From Streptomyces sp. CB01201 (GTDB lineage: Bacteria > Actinomycetota > Actinomycetes > Streptomycetales > Streptomycetaceae), in assembly GCF_002803085.1 (NCBI RefSeq), contig NZ_NNBJ01000014.1, positions 124,001-188,000 on the forward strand: a stretch of DNA of 64,000 bases, given 5' to 3'. Shown here one piece after another: positions 58,615-64,000 of this stretch (positions are counted from its first letter, which is position 1; the number at the start of each line of letters is the position of its first letter). The notes beneath the pieces are model-generated. The model was not told where the DNA came from. It did not search any database and saw only the letters and a program-made list of their open reading frames with translations. The position numbers and the translations under genes were made by a program.

Positions 58615-59579
58615 GCGGTGCTCCTCGGCAGAAGATCGGCGTGCACACAGGCCGCCCGGTGCTCCGGACCCGCCTCGCGCAGCCGCTGGTCGTCGACGGC
58701 GCAGACGCCGATCGCGACCGGACAGCGCGGATGGAAGGCGCAGCCCGGCGGCAGCGCGGACGGGTCCGGCGGATCGCCCGGCAGGCCCCGGGGCGCCCGG
58801 CGCGAGGCCGGGTCGCCGACCCGGGGGAAGGCGGCGGACAGCGCCCGGCCGTACGGGTGCCGGGCCGCCGCGTGGACCTGGCGCGCCGGGCCCTCCTCGA
58901 CGACGCGGCCCGCGTACATCACCGCGAGCCGGTCGCAGGTGTCGGCGAGCACCGCCAGATCGTGACTGATCATCAGCAGGCTGATCCCCCGGTCGGTCAC
59001 GAGCCGGTCGAGCAGCCGCAGGATCTGGGCCTGGATCATCACATCGAGGGCCGTCGTCGGCTCGTCGGCGACGATCAGCTCGGGGGCGCAGGCAAGGGCC
59101 ATCGCGATCATCACGCGCTGGCGCTGGCCGCCGGACAGCTCGTGCGGATACGCGTCCGCGCGGGCGGCGGGCAGCCCGACCTGTTCGAGCAGTTCGCGGG
59201 CCCGGGCCCGGGCGTCGTCCGGCCCGGCCAGGCCGTGCAGCAGGATCGGCTCCGCGAGCTGGTCGCCGACGCGGTGCACCGCGTTCAGGGAGTGCATCGC
59301 CCCCTGGAAGACGATGGAAGCCCCCGCCCAGCGGACCGCCCGAAGCCGCCCCCACCGCATGCCGAGCACGTCCTCCCCGTCGAGCAGCACCGAGCCGGTC
59401 ATCGTCGCCGACGACGGAAGCAGCCGCAGCAGCGCCATCGCGAGCGTCGACTTCCCGCACCCCGACTCGCCCGCCATGCCCAGTTTCCGGCCGGGCGCGA
59501 GCGTCAGGTCGACACCGCGCACGGCCGCCGCCCCGTTCCCGTACGTGACGTGCAGGTCCCTGATCTCCAGCAGGCTCAT
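58611..59579 (-). CDS. Oligopeptide-type ABC transporter ATP-binding protein (OppD/DppD-like)
   Basis: A 322-residue ATPase. Walker A is GESGCGKST, the signature LSGGQRQR, Walker B LIVADEPTTALD, and the extension has LPPGCAFHPRC. It starts at ATG 59579 in TGATG with the DppC-like permease and overlaps the OppF-like gene by four bases. It acts as the partner of the second ATPase, as usual for Opp/Dpp systems. The two have different linkers and lengths, so they form a heterodimer. Confidence 0.93.
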   Translation of the reverse strand: MSLLEIRDLHVTYGNGAAAVRGVDLTLAPGRKLGMAGESGCGKSTLAMALLRLLPSSATMTGSVLLDGEDVLGMRWGRLRAVRWAGASIVFQGAMHSLNAVHRVGDQLAEPILLHGLAGPDDARARARELLEQVGLPAARADAYPHELSGGQRQRVMIAMALACAPELIVADEPTTALDVMIQAQILRLLDRLVTDRGISLLMISHDLAVLADTCDRLAVMYAGRVVEEGPARQVHAAARHPYGRALSAAFPRVGDPASRRAPRGLPGDPPDPSALPPGCAFHPRCPVAIGVCAVDDQRLREAGPEHRAACVHADLLPRSTA

Positions 59580-60490
59580 CAGGCCCCCAGCTTCGGGTTG
59601 AGCACGGCCTCCACGGCCCGGCCGCACAGCGTGAACGACAGGGCGACCAGCGCGATCGCGAGGCCGGGCGGCGCCAGATACCACCAGTGCCCGGAGGAGA
59701 CCGCGCCCGCCTCACGGGCGTCCTGGAGCATCCCGCCCCAGGAGACCACCGTCGGATCGCCCAGGCCCAGGAACGCGAGCGTCGCCTCGGTGAGGATGGC
59801 GTTGGAGATGCCGAGCGTGGTCTGCGCGAGGACCAGCGGCATCACGTTCGGCATCACATGCCGGGACATGACATGGCCGTGCCCGCCGCCGAGCGCACGG
59901 GCCCGCTCGACGTACGGGCGGGACTCCACCGCGATGGTCTGCGCCCGCACCAGCCGGGCCGTCGTCGGCCAGGACGTCACGCCGATCGCCAGGACCACCG
60001 TCCAGACGCTGTGCGACATGACGGTCGCGAGCACGATCGCGAGCACCAGCGTCGGCATCACCAGGAACCAGTCGGTGATCCGCATCAACGCCGTCGCGAG
60101 CCAGCCCCCGTAGTGCCCGGCGAGGATCCCCACCAGGGTGCCGATCGCCACGCTCAGCGCCGCCGCGAGCAGCCCGACCGCCAGCGAGATCCTGGCCCCC
60201 CAGATCAGCAGGGCGAGCAGCGAGCGCCCGAACTGGTCGGTGCCGAGCGGGAAGTGAAGGCTGGGCGACTCCAGCGCGGAACCGGGCGCACGCGTCACGC
60301 TCTGGACGTCCCCGCCGACGGTGAGCGGTGCCGTGAGCGCGAGCAGCCCGATGACGGCGAGGCCCGCCAGACCGTACAGGCCCGCCCGGCGCGTGCGGTA
60401 CGCGCGCCAGAACCGGGCCGCCGCATCGCGCCGGCGCGCCCGGGCCGGCGAGGCCGCCCGGCCACCGCCGGGTGCGGCGGTCGTCGTCAT
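59579..60490 (-). CDS. Oligopeptide-type ABC transporter permease (DppC-like)
   Basis: A 303-residue permease with an Arg-rich cytoplasmic start (RARRRDAAARFWRAYRTRR), about six helices, HFPLGTDQFGRSLL and the EAA-like loop YVERARALGGGHGHVMSRHV typical of DppC. Its ATG 60490 overlaps the stop of a 25-codon ORF by four bases, and the bases around its start are a direct copy of those at the DppB stop 74 bases upstream. Confidence 0.92.
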   Translation of the reverse strand: MTTTAAPGGGRAASPARARRRDAAARFWRAYRTRRAGLYGLAGLAVIGLLALTAPLTVGGDVQSVTRAPGSALESPSLHFPLGTDQFGRSLLALLIWGARISLAVGLLAAALSVAIGTLVGILAGHYGGWLATALMRITDWFLVMPTLVLAIVLATVMSHSVWTVVLAIGVTSWPTTARLVRAQTIAVESRPYVERARALGGGHGHVMSRHVMPNVMPLVLAQTTLGISNAILTEATLAFLGLGDPTVVSWGGMLQDAREAGAVSSGHWWYLAPPGLAIALVALSFTLCGRAVEAVLNPKLGA

Positions 60491-60564
60491 CGGCCCGCCT
60501 CGTCGTCGTGCACGGCGGTCCTGGTCATGGGCGCAGGGCCGGTCCGGTACGCGGTCGTCGTCAT
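60487..60564 (-). CDS. 25-codon ORF linking the two permease genes, from a duplicated start region
   Basis: ATG 60564 lies in an ATGA overlap with the DppB-like stop and reads MTTTAYRTGPAPMTRT, then eight residues, before a TGA (60489-60487) that forms another ATGA with the DppC-like start. The 20 bases GCGGTCGTCGTCATCGGCCC occur at both 60477-60496 and 60551-60570. So this looks like a 74-bp tandem duplication that left the old start upstream. Its use as a coupling ORF is inferred; a stable product is doubtful. Confidence 0.5.
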   Translation of the reverse strand: MTTTAYRTGPAPMTRTAVHDDEAGR

Positions 60565-61628
60565 CGGCCCACCCGGGGATCGAGGAGCGGATACAGCAGG
60601 TCGGCCAGCAGGTTCATCAGGATCATCGTGCCGGCGAACACCACGAACAGGCCCTGCACCAGCGGGAGATCGGGCACGCTCAGCGCCTGGTAGAACAGGC
60701 CGCCCAGGCCCGGCCAGGAGAACACCGTCTCGACCAGGATGGAGCCGGCCGCCACATGGCCCAGGTTGATGAACAGCATCGTGACCGTGGGCAGCAGCGC
60801 GTTGGGCACGGCGTGGTGGCGGCGCACCAGCGCGTCGCGCAGCCCCTTCGCGCGGGCCGTCGTCAGATAGTCACCGCCCATCTCGTCGAGCAGCGAGGAC
60901 CGCATGACGAGCAGGGTCTGCGCGTACTGCACCGCGACCAGGGTCGTCACGGGCAGCACCAGGTGGTGCGCGACGTCCAGGACATGGCCCCAGCCCCTCG
61001 CGTCGCCCGACTCCATGCCGCCGGTCGGGAACAGCCCCGGGACCGGGCCCGTCCCCACCGAGAACGTGATGATGAGCAGCAGCCCCAGCCAGAACGAAGG
61101 TACCGACCACAGGGTCAGCGCGAGGCCCGTGTGGAACCGGTCGCCGAGCCCGCCGGCGCGCCAGGCCGAGCGGGTGCCGAGCCAGATGCCGAGCACCGAA
61201 TACAGGACGACGGCCGTGCCGGTCAGGAGCAGCGTCGCCGGGAGCTTCTCCGCGATGAGCGGGCCGACCGGCGCGTGGAACTGGTACGAGGTGCCCAGGT
61301 TCCCGGTCAGCGCACCGCCGCAGTAGCGCGTGAACTGCTGCCACAGCGGCAGATCGAGCCCGAACTGGCCGCGCAGATAAGCCAGTTGCTCGGCCGAGAC
61401 CTGGCGGCCGTGCGTCATCGTACGGACCGGGTCGCCGGGGATGATCCGGAACAGGAAGAAGCTGGTGACCAGGACGGCGAACAGGGACACCACCGCCCCG
61501 GCCAGCTTGCCGCCGGCATAGCGCGCGGAGGTGAGCGCCCGGCCCGTGGCCGCGAACCGGCGCCCCCGCGGCCCGGTGTGCGCCTCGGCGACCACCGCGG
61601 GGGTGTCTGCCGGACTCGCTGTCGTCAT
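60561..61628 (-). CDS. Oligopeptide-type ABC transporter permease (DppB-like)
   Basis: A 355-residue permease with about six helices. It has RIIPGDPVRTMTHGRQVSAE and FGLDLPLWQQF after the first helix, typical of DppB, and the EAA-like TTARAKGLRDALVRRHHAVP. It lies 3 bases downstream of the binding-protein gene, and its stop overlaps the small ORF as ATGA. A long cytoplasmic N-terminus of about 35 residues precedes the first helix. Confidence 0.92.
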   Translation of the reverse strand: MTTASPADTPAVVAEAHTGPRGRRFAATGRALTSARYAGGKLAGAVVSLFAVLVTSFFLFRIIPGDPVRTMTHGRQVSAEQLAYLRGQFGLDLPLWQQFTRYCGGALTGNLGTSYQFHAPVGPLIAEKLPATLLLTGTAVVLYSVLGIWLGTRSAWRAGGLGDRFHTGLALTLWSVPSFWLGLLLIITFSVGTGPVPGLFPTGGMESGDARGWGHVLDVAHHLVLPVTTLVAVQYAQTLLVMRSSLLDEMGGDYLTTARAKGLRDALVRRHHAVPNALLPTVTMLFINLGHVAAGSILVETVFSWPGLGGLFYQALSVPDLPLVQGLFVVFAGTMILMNLLADLLYPLLDPRVGR

Positions 61629-61631
61629 GGC

Positions 61632-63479
61632 CTACTCGCGGTCGTCGGCGCCGGCCCGGCGGCGCAGCACGAGGAAGGAACCGATCCCGGCGAGCACGGT
61701 CACGCCCGCCACGCTGCCGAGGACGGCACCCGCCGGGGAGCCACCGCCCGGCTGCGCGGCCGAGCCGCTCGCCGGGACCGCCGACCACCAGCTCCAGTAG
61801 CCGTCCTGACCGTAGATGTTGCCCGCGGCCTCGGGCATCGTGGTGATCGACTCGATCTGGTCCGTGCGGTACGCCTCGACCGCGTTGGGGTACGCCATGA
61901 CGTTGATGTACCCGGTGTCGTACAGCCGCGACTCCATCCGCTTGACCAGGTCCGCCCGCTTGGCGGTGTCGTACTCGGCCAACTGCTTCGCATACAGCTC
62001 GTCGAACGGCCGGTCGCAGACGAAGTCGTCCGTCTGCCCCGTCGCCTTCGGGGTGGCGGGCCGCGCCGCGCAGGTGTGGATGGACAGGACGTAGTCCGGA
62101 TCGGGGCTCACCGAGTAGCCGTCGAGGGCCAGGTCGTACTCGCCGGACATCCAGGGGTCGGTGACGTTGTCGACGCAGTCCACGGTGAGTCCGATGCCGA
62201 GCGCGGCCCACCATTCCTGGAGGTACTTGGCCACCGCCTTGTCGTTGGGGTCGATGGCATGGCACAGCAGCCGCAGGCCGAGCGGCCTGCCGTCCGGGCC
62301 GGCCCGCCGGCCGTCGGGGCCCGTGCGGTAGCCCGCCCGGTCGAGCAGCGCGGCCGCCTGCGCCGGGTCGTACGCGATCTTCTGGTCCGGGGCCGGCCGC
62401 CAGAAGTAGTCGGCGAACCGGGGCGGGACATAGCCCTCGCCCTCGACGGCGTGCCCCTGGAAGACCTTGTCGACCAGCATCTTGCGGTCGATCGAGGCGA
62501 ACAGGGCCCGGCGCACCCCGGGGTCGAGCAGCGCCGGGTTGCCGTCGCCGAACCTGGTGCCGTCCCTGGACTGCGCGCCCGGGTTGGTGGCGAGCGCGAA
62601 GAAGCGCCGGCCGGGGGCGTCATTGACCTTGATGTGGCCGGCCGACTTCAGTGAACTTGCCTGCGCGGGGGTCAAGTTGGAGACGAAGGACACCTCGCCC
62701 TTGCGGAGCGCCGAGACCGCGGCGTCATTGTCCTTGTAGTACTTGAAGACGAGCTCGTCGAAGCGGGGCGCACCCCGCCAGAAACTCTTGTTGGGCCTGA
62801 GCTTGATGTACTGGTCGACCTTGTAGTCGGTCAGGACGAACGGCCCGTCGCCGACGACGGGGAACCGCCGGTCGTTGTTGAACGTGGTGAAGTCGCCGAC
62901 CTTCTCCCACACGTGGCGGGGCACGATCGGCACGTCCAGGGCGGTCATGGTCGCCTGGGGCCGCTTGAGCTCGACGACGAGAGTCGTCGGGTCGGGGGCG
63001 GTGACCCTCTTGAAGTTCGCCACGAAACTGCCGCCCGCGGTCGCGGCCCCCCGGTCGCTCATCATCTTGTTGAACGTCCAGGCCGCGTCCTCGGCGCCGA
63101 CCGGCCGGCCGTCCGACCACTTCGCGTCCGTACGGATCGTGTACGTCCAGGTCAGCTTGTCCGGTGAGGTGTTCCAGGCGGTGGCGAGCCCCGGGACCGC
63201 ACGGCCGTCCTTGGCGTCGTAGTCCGTCAGGTACTCGTACATCAGCCGGTGCACGCTGGTGCTGATCAGCCGCTGGGCGAGGAAGGGGCTCAGCGAGTCG
63301 ACGCTCTGGGAGACGGCGACGGTGAGCACCTTCTCACCGCCCTTGGCGTCGTCGCCCGCCGCGCCCCGGGCGGGGAGCGCGGCCGTGGCGGTCAGCGCCA
63401 GGACGGCGACTCCCACGGCCACCCGGCGGCCGGGCCGCGACGGTCGGGGGGTGTCGCGCGACGGGACTGTTCTTGCCAT
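61632..63479 (-). CDS. Extracellular solute-binding protein family 5, C-terminally membrane-anchored
   Basis: A 615-residue binding protein. A Sec signal (about 1-40, RRVAVGVAVLALTATAALPA) has no lipobox Cys. The family-5 core shows VDSLSPFLAQRLISTSVH, WTYTIRTDAKWSDGRPVGAEDAAWT cut here into its family order, and YINVMAYPNAVEAYRTD. The last 45 residues are a Gly/Ser/Pro linker, one hydrophobic helix (AVLGSVAGVTVLAGIGSFLV) and RRRAGADDRE, so it is held by a C-terminal helix. It heads the transporter operon. Ligand unknown. Confidence 0.9.
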   Translation of the reverse strand: MARTVPSRDTPRPSRPGRRVAVGVAVLALTATAALPARGAAGDDAKGGEKVLTVAVSQSVDSLSPFLAQRLISTSVHRLMYEYLTDYDAKDGRAVPGLATAWNTSPDKLTWTYTIRTDAKWSDGRPVGAEDAAWTFNKMMSDRGAATAGGSFVANFKRVTAPDPTTLVVELKRPQATMTALDVPIVPRHVWEKVGDFTTFNNDRRFPVVGDGPFVLTDYKVDQYIKLRPNKSFWRGAPRFDELVFKYYKDNDAAVSALRKGEVSFVSNLTPAQASSLKSAGHIKVNDAPGRRFFALATNPGAQSRDGTRFGDGNPALLDPGVRRALFASIDRKMLVDKVFQGHAVEGEGYVPPRFADYFWRPAPDQKIAYDPAQAAALLDRAGYRTGPDGRRAGPDGRPLGLRLLCHAIDPNDKAVAKYLQEWWAALGIGLTVDCVDNVTDPWMSGEYDLALDGYSVSPDPDYVLSIHTCAARPATPKATGQTDDFVCDRPFDELYAKQLAEYDTAKRADLVKRMESRLYDTGYINVMAYPNAVEAYRTDQIESITTMPEAAGNIYGQDGYWSWWSAVPASGSAAQPGGGSPAGAVLGSVAGVTVLAGIGSFLVLRRRAGADDRE

Positions 63480-63574
63480 GGACGGTGACCTCGCGTCATC
63501 ACTCGCACGGAAAAGCAGGGTTGAGCGCCGGCGGAGCGCCGGTCGAACAGGAGGTGGTGGCCGGTTTGGGCGCA

Positions 63575-63603
63575 GGTCTATCAGCGTGGTCTAGACGTGT
63601 CAA
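63575..63603 (-). promoter_or_regulatory. Promoter of the ABC operon with a DasR-like palindrome
   Basis: On the minus strand TTGACA (63603-63598) and TAGACC (63580-63575) are 17 bases apart. GTCTAGAC (63589-63596) sits in the spacer and extends to TGGTCTAGAC on the plus strand, 10 bases of the DasR consensus. A leader of about 90 bases follows, with GAGG before the start codon. Confidence 0.6.
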
Positions 63604-63651
63604 CGAGGCATCGCAGGCCATTCGCGGGCCATGTGGTCTGCGAAAACACCA

Positions 63652-63685
63652 GAGGGCCCGCACCGTTTCCACGGTGCGGGCCCTC
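63652..63685 (-). terminator. Terminator of the gene at the right edge
   Basis: A perfect 15-bp stem (63652-63666 with 63671-63685) closed by a four-base loop, TTCC on the plus strand, 23 bases past the stop of the incomplete gene. Confidence 0.8.
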
Positions 63686-63707
63686 ATTGGTCCAGTCCTG
63701 GGCCGCT

Positions 63708-64000
63708 CTACTGTTGCGGAGCTGACGGCGGCTGCGGAGCGTGATCGCCGCCGTCCTCACCCGTCTGCGGCTGCGGCGGCTGAGGCTGCCAACCGGCGGG
63801 CGGTTGCGGGGCGTTGGGGTAGGGCTGGCCGGGGGCGGGCTGCCCCGGCTGGGGCGCGGGCATCTGCCCCGGCTGGGGCATGGGCATCTGGCCCGGCTGA
63901 CCGGGCTGCCCCGGCTGTCCCGAGGGGGCGGGCTGGGTCCCGTACGGCTGGCCGGGATAGGGCTGACCCGGGTAGGGCCGGCCGGGCGGCGCCTGCTGCG
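63708..64000 (-). CDS. C-terminal part of a Pro/Gln/Gly-rich protein (start outside the window)
   Basis: The last 97 codons of a minus-strand gene: repeats of PGQPYPGQPYG, PGQPGQPGQM and PQPGQM, ending TGEDGGDHAPQPPSAPQQ. The composition is that of disordered tails or heads of Streptomyces membrane proteins. No domain is visible in this part, so function cannot be told. Confidence 0.65.
   Translation of the reverse strand, partial: QQAPPGRPYPGQPYPGQPYGTQPAPSGQPGQPGQPGQMPMPQPGQMPAPQPGQPAPGQPYPNAPQPPAGWQPQPPQPQTGEDGGDHAPQPPSAPQQ

Overview
The window is very GC-rich chromosomal DNA from an actinomycete, almost certainly a Streptomyces. The evidence is the codon usage, frequent GTG starts, twin-arginine lipoprotein signals, a Gly/Pro-rich initiation factor IF2, a YlxR gene between nusA and infB, and a gene order that, from memory, matches the S. 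coelicolor stretch from about SCO5653 to SCO5717. It reads as core chromosome. I saw no prophage, plasmid, CRISPR array, tRNA or rRNA.

Layout. 1-2.4 kb: start of a LOG-family gene and a two-gene ABC transporter. 2.5-22 kb: a polyamine uptake and breakdown region. It holds an aminotransferase, an Lrp-type regulator, two aldehyde dehydrogenases, two PotD-like lipoproteins, potABC and a PuuB-like FAD oxidoreductase. A block of unrelated genes interrupts it at 7.4-14.6 kb: a decayed membrane-protein gene, a serine hydrolase, a two-component system, a glycerophosphodiesterase, a probable aminodeoxyfutalosine deaminase (menaquinone route), a DUF4190 protein and a NADAR protein. 22-33.4 kb: a small PrimPol-like protein, a secreted GH18 chitinase behind a DasR-type site, a PAP2 phosphatase, gabT, a VirD4-like membrane ATPase, a PucR regulator and a third aldehyde dehydrogenase. 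33.6-43.4 kb: an acyl-CoA dehydrogenase, the isoprenoid genes dxr and ispG on either side of the site-2 protease rseP, two acetyltransferases and proS. 43.6-45.5 kb: a degenerate aminoglycoside-kinase-fold protein, a ferritin-like protein and a lipoprotein. 45.7-57.6 kb: rimP-nusA-ylxR-infB-DUF503-rbfA-truB, then a 1192-residue trypsin-STAND protein, then ribF. 57.6-63.5 kb: an oligopeptide-type ABC operon on the minus strand. The right edge holds the end of a Pro/Gln/Gly-rich protein.

How the genes work together. Putrescine-type amines would enter through PotABC with the two lipoproteins. They would be oxidised or transaminated to aminoaldehydes and then to 4-aminobutyrate, which GabT and the dehydrogenases pass to succinate. 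Lrp and PucR regulators sit beside these genes. The translation/transcription operon is standard except for the large STAND protein between truB and ribF.

Most worth a second look: (1) the trypsin-like/NACHT-like/helical-repeat protein at 53028-56606; (2) a MITE-like intergenic element with 20-bp terminal inverted repeats, in three copies, plus one solo core; (3) a duplicated start region that places a 25-codon ORF between two permease genes with ATGA overlaps on both sides; (4) a kinase-fold protein lacking its catalytic residues; (5) two DasR-like palindromes, each inside a promoter spacer.
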